Positions 17,074-25,799 of a DNA stretch of 64,000 nucleotides are shown in pieces (position 1 is the stretch's first letter; the number at the start of each line of letters is the position of its first letter). The stretch is from assembly GCF_001653335.1 (NCBI RefSeq), contig NZ_CP015079.1:930001-994000 (forward strand), in the 5' to 3' direction. A model generated the notes under the pieces. That model had not been told where the DNA came from, made no database searches, and saw only the letters and a program-made list of their open reading frames with translations. The position numbers and the translations under genes are program-made. Source of the DNA: Nocardioides dokdonensis FR1436. GTDB taxonomy: Bacteria > Actinomycetota > Actinomycetes > Propionibacteriales > Nocardioidaceae.

Positions 17074-18357
17074 TCAGATCAGGGGGTGGACGACCACGGT
17101 GGCCTCACGATCCGGACCGACCCCGACCGCCGAGATCCGCGAGCCGGACAGCTCCTCGACCCGCTCCACGTAGGCCCGGGCGTTCGCCGGCAGGTCGTCG
17201 AGGGTGCGCGCCCCGGTGATGTCCTCGCTCCAGCCGGGCAGGTGCTCGAAGATGGGCTTCGCGTGGTGGAAGTCGGTCTGGTTGACCGGCATCTCGTCGT
17301 GGCGCACGCCGCCGACGTCGTAGGCGACGCAGACCGGGATGGTCTCCAGGCCGGTGAGCACGTCGAGCTTGGTGAGCACGAAGTCGGTGACGCCGTTGAC
17401 GCGCGCGGCGTAGCGGGCGATGACGGCGTCGTACCAGCCGCAGCGGCGCGGACGACCGGTCGTGGTGCCGAACTCGGCACCGACGTTGCGCAGGTGCTCG
17501 CCGGACTCGTCGAAGAGCTCGGTGGGGAACGGGCCCTCGCCGACGCGGGTGGTGTAGGCCTTCACGATGCCGATGACCTGGTCCATCCGCATCGGGGGGA
17601 TGCCCGAGCCGGTGCAGGCGCCGCCGGCGGTGGCCGAGGACGAGGTGACGAACGGGTAGGTGCCGTGGTCGACGTCGAGCAGCGTGGCCTGGCCGGCCTC
17701 GAGCAGCACGGTCTCGCCGCGGTCGAGCGCCTGGTTGAGCAGCAGGCCGGTGTCGGCGACCATCGGCCGCAGCCGGTCGACGTACTGCAGCAGCTCCTCG
17801 AGCGTCTCGTCGACCGAGGGGGCACGACGGTTGTAGATCTTGGTGAGGACCTGGCCCTTGAGCTCCAGGGCGCCCTCGATCTTCTGGCGCAGGATCTTCT
17901 CGTCGAAGATGTCCTGGACCCGGATGCCGATGCGGTTCATCTTGTCGGCGTACGTCGGCCCGATGCCGCGACCGGTGGTGCCGAGACGGCGCGAGCCGAG
18001 GAACCGTTCGGTGACCTTGTCGACGGTGCGGTTGTAGTCGGCGATCACGTGCGCGCTGGCGCTGACGACCAGCCTGCTGGTGTCCACGCCGCGGGCCTCG
18101 AGGCCCTCGATCTCGTGGAACAGCACGTTGAGGTCGACGACGACGCCGTTGCCGATCACCGGGGTGCAGCCGGGGGTCAGGATGCCGCTGGGCAGCAGGT
18201 GCAGCGCGTACTTCTGGTCCCCGACGACGACGGTGTGACCGGCGTTGTTGCCGCCGTTGAACTTCACGACGTAGTCGACCCGGGAGCCGAGCAGGTCGGT
18301 GGCCTTGCCCTTCCCCTCGTCACCCCACTGGGCTCCGATGATGGCGATCGCGGGCAT
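17074..18357 (-). CDS. purA: Adenylosuccinate synthetase, 427 aa
   Basis: Catalyses IMP plus aspartate plus GTP to adenylosuccinate. The GTP-binding opening [18 protein letters not shown] begins at residue 5, followed by [12 protein letters not shown] and [13 protein letters not shown]. Standard length. The ATG at 18357 is preferred to an in-frame GTG at 18369 because GGAGAG sits at proper distance from the ATG. First gene of the purA-purD-purB run. Confidence 0.98.
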   Translation of the reverse strand: MPAIAIIGAQWGDEGKGKATDLLGSRVDYVVKFNGGNNAGHTVVVGDQKYALHLLPSGILTPGCTPVIGNGVVVDLNVLFHEIEGLEARGVDTSRLVVSASAHVIADYNRTVDKVTERFLGSRRLGTTGRGIGPTYADKMNRIGIRVQDIFDEKILRQKIEGALELKGQVLTKIYNRRAPSVDETLEELLQYVDRLRPMVADTGLLLNQALDRGETVLLEAGQATLLDVDHGTYPFVTSSSATAGGACTGSGIPPMRMDQVIGIVKAYTTRVGEGPFPTELFDESGEHLRNVGAEFGTTTGRPRRCGWYDAVIARYAARVNGVTDFVLTKLDVLTGLETIPVCVAYDVGGVRHDEMPVNQTDFHHAKPIFEHLPGWSEDITGARTLDDLPANARAYVERVEELSGSRISAVGVGPDREATVVVHPLI

Positions 18358-18496
18358 CGGCTCGCTCACTCTCCACGCTGGCTGCGCTCTGACAAAGGAA
18401 GAACCCCGGCACAAGTGCACCGGGGCCTCTTGCGGCGCCACGCTACCAAAACGCCAGGGCGGGACCCTTTTCGCGCCAACGGCACGACCCGAGGGT

Positions 18497-18502
18497 TAAG
18501 GT
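18497..18502 (+). promoter_or_regulatory. -10 box TAAGGT of the lipid kinase gene
   Basis: TAAGGT ends 8 nt before the ATG at 18511 with no Shine-Dalgarno between, consistent with a leaderless transcript. Confidence 0.5.
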
Positions 18503-18510
18503 CCTGAGCG

Positions 18511-19437
18511 ATGGAACCCTTGCTCGTGATCAAGAACAGCGACGCGGGCACCGCGGACGAGGAGACCCTCGAGCGGGGTCTGGCCGTCCTGCGTACCCGC
18601 GCCTCGGTCGAGGTGGCCGGCACCGCCGACCCCGGTGAGCTCAACGGGGTGCTGCACCGCGCCGGGTCGAGACGCATCGTCGTCGCCGGCGGCGACGGCA
18701 GCCTGCACGCCGTCGTGTCGGCGCTGCACCGGCGCAACGAGCTCGCCGGGCGCACCCTGGCGCTGCTGCCGCTCGGCACCGGCAACGACTTCGCCCGCGG
18801 CAACGACATCCCCCTCGACATCGAGGAGGCCGCGCGGCTGATCCTCAGCGGGGAGCCGCGCCCGGTCGACCTGATCCTCGACGAGGTCGGCGCCGTGGTC
18901 GTCAACAGCGTGCACGTCGGCGCCGGCGCGCAGGCCAGCCGCCGCGGCTCGGCGTGGAAGGAGCGCCTCGGCGCCATCGGCTACAAGAAGGCCAACCTCG
19001 GAAAGCTCGGCTACCCCGTCGGCGCCTTGCTGGCTGCCTTCCGGCCGCCCTTCGTGCGCCTGCACGTGGAGGTCGACGGCGAGAGCGTCGTCAGCTTCGA
19101 CCAGCCGGTGCTGATGGTCGCGGTGGGCAACGGGCCCCAGGTGGGCGGCGGGACCGAGCTCGTGCCGGGCGCCGACCCCGAGAACCGTCGCCTCGACGTG
19201 ATGATCTCCTGCGCCATCGGGCCGCTGGCCCGCTTCGGCTACGTCGCCGGCCTGGTGCGGGGGCGCCACCCCGAGCGCGACGACGTGATCACGCTGCGCG
19301 GCACCGAGGTGTCGGTCTCGGGCGAGGAGTTCTGGTGCGCGGCCGACGGCGAGATCTACGGCCCCGAGCGGCGACGCACCTGGCGCCTGGAGCCGGCGGC
19401 GTACTCGATGGTCCTGCCGCGCCAACGGCCCTCCTGA
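18511..19437 (+). CDS. Diacylglycerol/sphingosine kinase-family (YegS/DgkB-like) lipid kinase, 308 aa
   Basis: DAGK catalytic domain with the nucleotide-binding VVAGGDGSLHAVV and the LPLGTGNDFARGNDIPL motif. It should phosphorylate a lipid alcohol such as diacylglycerol at the inner membrane face. The C-terminal beta-rich half has GNGPQVGGGTELVPGADPENRRLDVM, typical of the family. The ATG at 18511 lies 8 nt after a -10 box. Divergent from purA and convergent with the regulator gene 12 nt downstream. Confidence 0.92.
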   Translation: MEPLLVIKNSDAGTADEETLERGLAVLRTRASVEVAGTADPGELNGVLHRAGSRRIVVAGGDGSLHAVVSALHRRNELAGRTLALLPLGTGNDFARGNDIPLDIEEAARLILSGEPRPVDLILDEVGAVVVNSVHVGAGAQASRRGSAWKERLGAIGYKKANLGKLGYPVGALLAAFRPPFVRLHVEVDGESVVSFDQPVLMVAVGNGPQVGGGTELVPGADPENRRLDVMISCAIGPLARFGYVAGLVRGRHPERDDVITLRGTEVSVSGEEFWCAADGEIYGPERRRTWRLEPAAYSMVLPRQRPS

Positions 19438-19449
19438 GACGTCGGCGAC

Positions 19450-20442
19450 TCAGAGCCACCCGCGGCGCGCCGCCTCCACCCCGGCCTGGAAGCGCGAGTC
19501 GGCGCCGAGGTCGCTCATCAGCTCCGCGACCCGGCGGCGCACGGTCCGCAGGCTGACCCCGAGCCGGCGCGCGATCTGCTCGTCCTGGGCCCCGGTGGCC
19601 AGCTGGTCGAGCAGGAAGTCGCGCATGTCCGGCCTGGTGTCGCGCGCACCCTCCAGGTCCAGGGGCGCGGCCCGGTCCCACATCGACTCGAACCACAGGA
19701 TCATCGCGTCGACCCAGCCGCGCTGCCGCATCAGGGAGCGCGGCTCGTCGAACATGCCGAGCGGCTCCGGCAGGATCACGTGGCTGGTGCCGATGATGAA
19801 CATCCGCGTCGGCAGGTCGGGCAGCAGCCGGATCTCCTCGCCCACCTCGCTGCGCAGCCGCAGCGTGTCCGGGACCTCGGACATGGCCCGGACGGGGTAG
19901 ATCGCCCGGGACCGGCGCCCGGTGCGCACCGCCTCCCCCACGATCTGGGCCATCGCGTCCTCCCGCGGCTTGCGGAACTGGTCGGGGCGCAGCCACAGCA
20001 GGTCACCCCGGCTCTCCCGGATCATCGAGGTCAGCAGCTCCACCGGTTGGCCGCCGGAGCTGATCTCGCCGTCGATCTGCTGGAGGTTGTGCACCGCGCC
20101 CGGGGCCGGGCGCGCGCTGCTCGCGGTCAGGTGGGGGATGGCGTCCGCGACCGCCGTCAGCTGGGCGTGTGTCGCGGCCGCGCTCGCCGCACTCGCGGCC
20201 ACCAGCCGGGTCACGGCCTCGGCGGGCGAGACCACGAAGAGGCGGGGCCCCTCGACGGTGACGATGCCGTGCTCCACCAGCGGGGCGAGGTCCTTGAGGA
20301 GCTCGTCGGGCGTCTGCAGCAGTGCCGCGGCCACCGAGACCAGCTCCCGGCCCGACTGCCCCAGCACGCGGTAGTAGGCACGATTGGCGTTGCGCGAGAA
20401 GCCGAGTGCGGAGATCACCGATGACGAGCTCGGGTGCACCAT
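19450..20442 (-). CDS. LuxR-type helix-turn-helix regulator with TrmB-like N-terminus, 330 aa
   Basis: An N-terminal winged-helix-like segment (SALGFSRNANRAYYRVL ... LKDLAPLVEHGIVTVEG) resembles TrmB/sugar-type regulators. A central ligand-binding-like region precedes a C-terminal LuxR helix-turn-helix (GAQDEQIARRLGVSLRTVRRRVAEL). This three-part layout is frequent in Streptomyces and Nocardioides regulators of unknown signal. The ATG at 20442 lies 6 nt after TACGGT (20454-20449), suggesting a leaderless transcript; GTGs at 20445 and 20439 are alternatives. Target genes unknown. Confidence 0.85.
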   Translation of the reverse strand: MVHPSSSSVISALGFSRNANRAYYRVLGQSGRELVSVAAALLQTPDELLKDLAPLVEHGIVTVEGPRLFVVSPAEAVTRLVAASAASAAATHAQLTAVADAIPHLTASSARPAPGAVHNLQQIDGEISSGGQPVELLTSMIRESRGDLLWLRPDQFRKPREDAMAQIVGEAVRTGRRSRAIYPVRAMSEVPDTLRLRSEVGEEIRLLPDLPTRMFIIGTSHVILPEPLGMFDEPRSLMRQRGWVDAMILWFESMWDRAAPLDLEGARDTRPDMRDFLLDQLATGAQDEQIARRLGVSLRTVRRRVAELMSDLGADSRFQAGVEAARRGWL

Positions 20443-20448
20443 CACTCC

Positions 20449-20454
20449 ACCGTA
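20449..20454 (-). promoter_or_regulatory. -10 box TACGGT of the LuxR-type regulator
   Basis: Read on the minus strand, TACGGT is followed by 6 nt and then ATG at 20442. The rest of the 254-nt divergent gap to lysS holds a weak ACCTG/CAGGT inverted repeat near 20483-20505 and nothing else that I recognise. Confidence 0.5.
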
Positions 20455-20696
20455 CTGGCAACTTGGTGCCACCGACAGTTTTACCTGGCCTGGCAGGCAC
20501 AGGTCAGGTGAAGATCAGCCCAGCGGTACCCCGCCGTCCTCGGTCGGGGGTGGAGCAGCGTGACATCGGGGGATGGCGCGGCTCCCACCACCGTGCAGGA
20601 GGCGCCGGAGTCGCCACAGGGGACGACTCCGGCGCACTCCTCGCCCTCCGGTAGCGTTGACGTGCCCACCCCCTCCACGCAGGAGCTCCACACCCC

Positions 20697-22427
20697 ATGG
20701 CACGAGGCGTCGACGCACGCGGTACCGACCGGCCCGACCCGACCGACTGGGTGACCCGCGCAGCCGACGACGCGATCCGCCACGCGGGCGGCGAGGACGC
20801 CGTGCGCGCCGAGGGCCGCACCATCACCTGCGCCTCCGGCGCCAGCCCGTCGGGGCCGGTGCACCTGGGCAACCTGCGCGAGTTCCTGACCGTGCACTTC
20901 GTGGCCGAGGAGATCGGTCGACGCGGCCTCCCGGTGCGCCACCTGCACAGCTGGGACGACTACGACCGGTTCCGCAAGGTGCCTGCCGGCGTCGACCCGT
21001 CCTGGGCCGACCACATCGGTCGTCCCCTCTCCGCGGTCCCCGACCCGTGGGAGTGCCACAGGTCGTGGGCCGAGCACTTCAAGGAGCCCCTGGTCACCTC
21101 GTTGCGCGCGCTGGGCGTGGAGATGGAGGAGGTCTCCCAGACCGAGGCCTACCGTCGCGGCGACTACGTCGAGCAGGTGCTGCAGGCCGTCGAGCACCGC
21201 GACCGCATCGAGAGCGTGCTGGCGCGCTACCGCACCAAGGCCGCCCCGGTCGCGGAGTCCGAGCAGGAGGCCGCCGCGCTCGCCGAGTCGGTGACCGGCG
21301 ACGAGGAGCCGGCCGGCGCCGGCGACCTGGCCCGCTTCCCCTACAAGCCCTACTGCCGCCAGTGCGGCCGCGACACCACCACCGCGACCGCCTACGACGA
21401 CGACAGCACCGACCTGGCCTACTCCTGCACCTCGTGCGGGTTCGAGGGCACCACCAACCTGCGCACCGACCACGAGGGCAAGCTCGTGTGGAAGGTCGAC
21501 TGGCCGATGCGCTGGTCGGTCGAGGGCGTCGACTTCGAGCCGGGCGGCGTCGACCACGCCAGCCCCGGGTCGTCGTACACCGTCGGCAAGGAGGTCGTGA
21601 AGGCCGTGTACGGCGCCCGCGCGCCGTCCTTCGTCGGCTACTCGTTCGTGGGCGCCGGCGGCCAGGTGAAGATGTCGTCCTCACGCGGCGGCGTGCCCAC
21701 CGCGGCAGACGCGCTGCAGATCCTCGAGGCGCCGGTGCTGCGCTGGCTCTACGTGCGCCGCCAGCCCAAGCAGGCCTTCAACGTCGACTTCGGGCCCGAG
21801 GTCGTGCGGCTCTACGACGAGTGGGACTCCCTGACCCGCAAGGCCGCCGACCCGGCCAAGCGGGACGCCCAGGTGCTGTCGTGGGAGCGTGCCTCCTCGA
21901 CGGCGGCCGCCGGCACCCTGGCCACCCCGGCCGTGGTGGTGCCGTTCCGGCTGCTCTCGTCGGTGGCCGACGTGACCGCGGGCAGCGCCGACATGGTGAG
22001 CCGCATCGTCGGCGACGTGGGCCACGAGCACGCGTCGGTGGCCGACCTGGAGCCGCGCCTGAGTCGCGCGATGACGTGGATGTCGGAGTACGTGCCCGAG
22101 TCCGAGCGCACCGTCGTGCGCCGCGGGCCCGACGCGGCCCGCCTGGCTGCGCTGAGCGAGGACGAGGAGCTCTGGCTGGCCCAGCTGCTGGACCGGATGC
22201 CGGACCACCTCGAGCTCGAGGCGACCACGTCGTTGATCTACGGCGTGCCCAAGCTGGCCCGGGGGCTCGGCCTCGACGACGCTCCCACCGACGAGGTGAA
22301 GGCCGACCAGAAGGCGTTCTTCCGGCTGCTCTACGAGCTGCTCGTGGACGCGGAGCGGGGTCCGCGCCTGCCGACGCTGTTCCTCGCGCTGGGCGCCGAG
22401 AAGGTGCGCAGGCTCCTCACGCCCTGA
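20697..22427 (+). CDS. lysS: Lysyl-tRNA synthetase, class I (archaeal type), 576 aa
   Basis: Charges tRNA-Lys. It belongs to the Rossmann-fold class I form rather than the usual bacterial class II enzyme. HIGH-like motif PSGPVHLGN (about residues 50-58) and KMSKS-like KMSSS (K325). A Cys-rich insert YCRQCGRDTT...YSCTSCG forms a probable zinc ribbon around residues 221-246. The ATG at 20697 has AGGAG 11 nt upstream, and TAGCGT at 20651 is a possible -10. Class I LysRS is known in archaea, spirochetes, alphaproteobacteria and some actinobacteria; whether a class II copy exists elsewhere cannot be seen. Confidence 0.94.
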   Translation: MARGVDARGTDRPDPTDWVTRAADDAIRHAGGEDAVRAEGRTITCASGASPSGPVHLGNLREFLTVHFVAEEIGRRGLPVRHLHSWDDYDRFRKVPAGVDPSWADHIGRPLSAVPDPWECHRSWAEHFKEPLVTSLRALGVEMEEVSQTEAYRRGDYVEQVLQAVEHRDRIESVLARYRTKAAPVAESEQEAAALAESVTGDEEPAGAGDLARFPYKPYCRQCGRDTTTATAYDDDSTDLAYSCTSCGFEGTTNLRTDHEGKLVWKVDWPMRWSVEGVDFEPGGVDHASPGSSYTVGKEVVKAVYGARAPSFVGYSFVGAGGQVKMSSSRGGVPTAADALQILEAPVLRWLYVRRQPKQAFNVDFGPEVVRLYDEWDSLTRKAADPAKRDAQVLSWERASSTAAAGTLATPAVVVPFRLLSSVADVTAGSADMVSRIVGDVGHEHASVADLEPRLSRAMTWMSEYVPESERTVVRRGPDAARLAALSEDEELWLAQLLDRMPDHLELEATTSLIYGVPKLARGLGLDDAPTDEVKADQKAFFRLLYELLVDAERGPRLPTLFLALGAEKVRRLLTP

Positions 22428-22448
22428 CGCACGCCCTGACGCACGGCT

Positions 22449-22488
22449 GGTCGAGCAGCGACGAGCCCTCGGCCCTCGCTGCTCGACC
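22449..22488. terminator. Bidirectional hairpin between lysS and DUF3151 gene
   Basis: A perfect 13-bp stem, GGTCGAGCAGCGA with TCGCTGCTCGACC, around a 14-nt loop, 21 nt after the lysS stop and 13 nt before the convergent gene's stop. No U-tract, as usual in high-GC actinobacteria. Confidence 0.7.
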
Positions 22489-22501
22489 GCTGGTCAGTGG
22501 G

Positions 22502-22924
22502 TCAGGAGTCCTTGACGAGCTCGTCGTACGCCGTGGGGCTGGAGTCGCGCAGGAAGTCGCGGCACCGCTCCCACTCGTCGGTCTCACCGATGGTGCGGGC
22601 CGAGAGCGCCAGCAGCGCCAGGCACATCAGGAAGCCGCGGTTGGGCTCGTGCTCCCACGGCACCGGGCCGTGACCCTTCCAGCCGTTGCGGCGCAGCATG
22701 TCGAGGCTGCGGTGGTAGCCGACGCGTGCGTAGGCGTAGACCGTGATCGCGTCCTCCTGCGCCTCCGCCGCGGCGCCGGCGAGTGCGGCCCAGGCGAAGG
22801 GCGAGGCCGGGTGCGCCCGCGCCACCTCGTGGCGGTCCTCACCGGCTGCCAGCAGCGCCTGCGTGGGGTCCTCGGGGAGATGGGTGGCCGGGGGGCCGGC
22901 CATCAGGTCGTGTCCGATGCTCAT
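22502..22924 (-). CDS. DUF3151 family protein, 140 aa
   Basis: Matches the actinobacteria-specific DUF3151 family, with the core GYHRSLDMLRRNGWKGHGPV (residues ~69-88) and EPNRGFLMCLALLAL. No catalytic motif, signal peptide or membrane segment. The family is often found beside fba, as here, but no function is established. The ATG at 22924 is the only sensible start. Convergent with lysS. Confidence 0.88.
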   Translation of the reverse strand: MSIGHDLMAGPPATHLPEDPTQALLAAGEDRHEVARAHPASPFAWAALAGAAAEAQEDAITVYAYARVGYHRSLDMLRRNGWKGHGPVPWEHEPNRGFLMCLALLALSARTIGETDEWERCRDFLRDSSPTAYDELVKDS

Positions 22925-22991
22925 GCCTGCATGGTGCCACCCCGGACCCACCGGGCCGCCCCGGGCCTCGGCCCGGCACCGCCCACGGCGC

Positions 22992-23113
22992 GAGTCGGCC
23001 CGGATGTCGCGCCGACCCGGCGCAGATGTCGCGCCGACCCGGCCCGTACCTGCGTGCCTCACCGAGGTCAGGGAACTTTGGGCCGACTCACCAGGAGATC
23101 TGCGCCGACTCGC
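22992..23113. repeat. Dispersed intergenic repeat, site A
   Basis: Between DUF3151 and fba. It holds one perfect copy of a 22-nt unit at 23014-23035, identical to units in the tandem array at 54233-54342, flanked by degenerate copies. An 18-nt block at 23071-23088 is identical in reverse orientation at 33689-33706. Recurring pieces are GACCCGG, AGATGTCGCGCC and GGGAACTTTGGGCCGACT. Confidence 0.8.
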
Positions 23114-23138
23114 GCTCGGGGTGGGCGGCGCGGGGCGG

Positions 23139-24170
23139 TCAGCCCAGGGAGCGGCCGGAGGAGCGCAGGTTCTCGCAGGCCTCGAGGACACGGGCGGCCA
23201 TGCCGGCCTCGGCGGCCTTGCCCCACGCCCGGGGGTCGTACTGCTTCTTGTTGCCGACCTCGCCATCGACCTTCAGCACGCCGTCGTAGTTGCGCAGCAT
23301 GTGCTCGGCGACCGGGCGGGTGAAGGCGTACTGGGTGTCGGTGTCGACGTTCATCTTCACGACGCCGTAGTCGAGCGCCTCGGCGATCTCCTCGGGGCTG
23401 GAGCCCGAGCCGCCGTGGAAGACGAGGTGGAAGGGCTTCGACCCGGCCTCGAGGCCGAACTCGCTGACGACGGCCTCCTGGGCGTCCTTGAGCACGCTCG
23501 GACGCAGCTTGACGTTGCCGGGCTTGTAGACGCCGTGCACGTTGCCGAAGGTCAGCGCGGTCATGTAGTAGCCGCGCTCGCCGTGCCCGAGGGCCTTCGC
23601 GGTGGCGATGGCGTCCTCGCGGGTGGAGTAGAGCTTGTCGTTGATGGCGTTCTCGACGCCGTCCTCCTCGCCGCCGACCACGCCGACCTCGATCTCGAGG
23701 ATGATCTTGGCCTCGATGCACTTCTCGAGGAGCTCGGAGGCGATGGAGAGGTTCTCGTCCAGCGCCACGGCCGAGCCGTCCCACATGTGCGACTGGAACA
23801 GCGGCGCCTCGCCGCGCTGGACCCGCTCGCGCGAGATCTCCAGCAGCGGGCGCACGAAGCCGTCGAGCTTGTCCTGCGGGCAGTGGTCGGTGTGCAGCGC
23901 GACGTTGACCGGGTAGGCCTTCGCCACCTCGGCGGCGTACGCGGCGAAGGCGACCGAGCCGGTGACCATGTTCTTCACGCTCGGGCCGGAGAGGTACTCC
24001 GCGCCGCCCGTGGAGACCTGGATGATGCCGTCGGAGCCGGCGTCGGCGAAGCCCTTGAGGGCAGCGTTGAGCGTCTGCGACGACGACACGTTGATGGCGG
24101 GGAAGGCGTAGCCGCCAGCCTTGGCGGCGTCCAGCATCTCGGCGTACTTCTCGGGCGTTGCGATGGGCAC
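23139..24170 (-). CDS. fba: Fructose-bisphosphate aldolase, class II, 343 aa
   Basis: Zinc-dependent aldolase of glycolysis and gluconeogenesis. Zinc and substrate motifs: VALHTDHCPQD (His pair), LEIEVGVVGGEEDGV, LTFGNVHGVYKPG and FHGGSGSSPEEI, all class II type. The GTG at 24170 is chosen because AGGAG lies 6 nt upstream and it gives the usual N-terminus VPIATPEKYAEM. A longer in-frame GTG at 24188 would add six residues. The DUF3151 neighbour is conserved. Confidence 0.96.
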   Translation of the reverse strand: MPIATPEKYAEMLDAAKAGGYAFPAINVSSSQTLNAALKGFADAGSDGIIQVSTGGAEYLSGPSVKNMVTGSVAFAAYAAEVAKAYPVNVALHTDHCPQDKLDGFVRPLLEISRERVQRGEAPLFQSHMWDGSAVALDENLSIASELLEKCIEAKIILEIEVGVVGGEEDGVENAINDKLYSTREDAIATAKALGHGERGYYMTALTFGNVHGVYKPGNVKLRPSVLKDAQEAVVSEFGLEAGSKPFHLVFHGGSGSSPEEIAEALDYGVVKMNVDTDTQYAFTRPVAEHMLRNYDGVLKVDGEVGNKKQYDPRAWGKAAEAGMAARVLEACENLRSSGRSLG

Positions 24171-24278
24171 TGCGGGCTCCTGGGTCACGACGTGGGTGGG
24201 CCCACCACCCTAGTCCAGCCCGGCCGGGGGTGGGCCGGGCCCGACGCCGGGGTGGGACCCGGCCCGGGTCGGGCGGCG

Positions 24279-24284
24279 TAGCGT
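24279..24284 (+). promoter_or_regulatory. -10 box TAGCGT of the DUF2867 gene
   Basis: TAGCGT ends 7 nt before the ATG at 24292, with no ribosome-binding sequence; probable leaderless mRNA. Confidence 0.45.
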
Positions 24285-24291
24285 GCGCCGG

Positions 24292-24783
24292 ATGGAGCGC
24301 CGTACGACGTTGACCACGACCACCCGCGCGAGCCGCCTGCCCCTGGACGCCGAGCACGCCTGGGACCTGGTGGCGTCGGCGCGCAGCCTGCCGCAGTGGT
24401 ACGTCGACGCCGCCCCCTTCGTCTTCCGCGGCGCCGTCGACCGGGTGCTCATGGGTCGTGGCCGCCGCTGGCCGGTCCCCGGCCGGGCCGTCCTGCAGCC
24501 GGGTGACACCGCGGGCTTCTGGCGGGTCCTCGAGGCCGGCCCGCACGGGTCCGGCCACCGGCTGCTGCTCGAGGCCGCCGTGCGCGCACCCGGCCTGGTG
24601 CTGCTGCGCACCGACGTGGAGGCGGAGGGCCCGGGTGCGTGCCGGGTCGCCCAGACGGTCTCGTTCACCCCCGACGGGCTGCTCGGGCGGGCCTACCTGC
24701 TCACCGACCTGCCGGCCCGCGAGGCCCTGCTCGAGTGGGTGCACCGCCGCGTGGTGCGCGACCTCGAGCGCGCCGTCGCCTGA
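24292..24783 (+). CDS. DUF2867/SRPBCC-like protein, 163 aa
   Basis: A single-domain protein resembling DUF2867 or SRPBCC lipid-binding folds: ASRLPLDAEHAWDLVAS, LLLEAAVRAPGLVLLRT, AYLLTDLPAREALLEWVH. No signal peptide. Ligand and role unknown. The ATG at 24292 is preferred over a GTG at 24283 because of the -10 spacing. It stands alone, divergent from fba with ~120 nt between. Confidence 0.65.
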   Translation: MERRTTLTTTTRASRLPLDAEHAWDLVASARSLPQWYVDAAPFVFRGAVDRVLMGRGRRWPVPGRAVLQPGDTAGFWRVLEAGPHGSGHRLLLEAAVRAPGLVLLRTDVEAEGPGACRVAQTVSFTPDGLLGRAYLLTDLPAREALLEWVHRRVVRDLERAVA

Positions 24784-24829
24784 TGCCGCCCCGCCCGGGC
24801 ACGATCAGGTCGGTCGAGCGACGTCTCGT

Positions 24830-24853
24830 CGGCCGATGACAACCGATCGGCCG
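24830..24853. promoter_or_regulatory. Inverted repeat upstream of the SigE-type operon
   Basis: CGGCCGAT and ATCGGCCG, a perfect 8-bp inverted repeat with an 8-nt spacer, 20 nt upstream of the ATG at 24873 and just upstream of a possible -10 (TAGACA). It could be an operator; the binding protein is unknown. Confidence 0.4.
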
Positions 24854-24872
24854 CGAGATCCGTAGACAGGAC

Positions 24873-25799
24873 ATGGACGAGCAGACGAACCCCCAGCCGG
24901 GCACCCCGCACGAGATCGGCCGTCGCATCGACGCCTCCTTCGGCGAGGGGCCCTCGGGCGCCCCGGTCGACGATGTCCTCAGGCAGGGGCGCAGCGCACT
25001 GCGTCGACGCCGGGTCGCGACCTGGGGCGGCGCCGCCGCCGTCCTCGCTGTCGTGGGTGTGGGCGCCGCGGTCGCCGGCACCTCCCTGGGCGGCGGGTCC
25101 GGTGACGACCTCGTGGCCGACGGGCCGCGCAGCAGCGCGTCGTCCCCACCCAGCACGGAGCCCAGCACGGAGCCCAGCGACGAGCCCGACGTACCGACCT
25201 TCTCCAGCGACGCGCCCGCCTCGTGGTCGGCGGGTCAGCTGGCGGGCTACGTCGACGGCGAGGTCGTCGTGCGTGAGGGGCTGAGGGTGACCGAGGTCGC
25301 CGAGGACCCGCTCGCGCTGGAGCCCGCGGTGCGCTCGACCGCGCTCGCGCTGGAGGAGACCGACGGCAAGCGCTCGTGGCGCTACCTGTTGTGGGACGAC
25401 GGCCGGACCCCCCGCTTCGCGCAGGAGAGCTCGACGGTGCCGGCCTGGAGCTTCGCGGAGTGGCTCGACGCCTACGCCGTCGACACCGTGGAGGCTCTCG
25501 GGCGCGACCTGGTCCGGTTCGGGGCCGGGCAGACCCTCGAGCCCGCCGACGGGGTGCGGATCGTGGAGCAGCGCCCCGACCCCCAGCTGCCCGAGCCGTT
25601 CGCCCCCGCCTCGTCGCGCACCGCGGTGGCGAAGGTCGAGCGCGACGGCGTCACCTGGTTCGTGCTGGCCCGCGAGCTCGAGGGCGAGCGCGACTACGTC
25701 GCCACCCCCCGCTCCGAGAAGACCGGCGACGACCTCGACTCGTTCCTCCAGCTGGCCACCGAGCGCTACTCCGGCCAGGGCGGCGCAGGGGTGAAGTGA
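24873..25799 (+). CDS. Single-pass membrane protein cotranscribed with SigE-family sigma factor, 308 aa
   Basis: Cytoplasmic N-terminus of ~50 residues ending in a basic stop (ALRRRRVATW), one transmembrane helix (about residues 52-72), a Ser/Pro/Glu-rich linker with repeated STEPSTEPSDEP, and a ~190-residue extracytoplasmic domain of unknown fold. Its stop overlaps the sigma factor's GTG start, so it probably modulates that sigma factor (anti-sigma or sensor). Homology is not recognised; the role is inferred from position. Confidence 0.7.
   Translation: MDEQTNPQPGTPHEIGRRIDASFGEGPSGAPVDDVLRQGRSALRRRRVATWGGAAAVLAVVGVGAAVAGTSLGGGSGDDLVADGPRSSASSPPSTEPSTEPSDEPDVPTFSSDAPASWSAGQLAGYVDGEVVVREGLRVTEVAEDPLALEPAVRSTALALEETDGKRSWRYLLWDDGRTPRFAQESSTVPAWSFAEWLDAYAVDTVEALGRDLVRFGAGQTLEPADGVRIVEQRPDPQLPEPFAPASSRTAVAKVERDGVTWFVLARELEGERDYVATPRSEKTGDDLDSFLQLATERYSGQGGAGVK

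Noticed and set aside
20443-20696. Small gene in the gap between the LuxR-type regulator and lysS
   Set aside because: Open frames here are short, overlap the lysS leader and have no ribosome site or coding-like composition.
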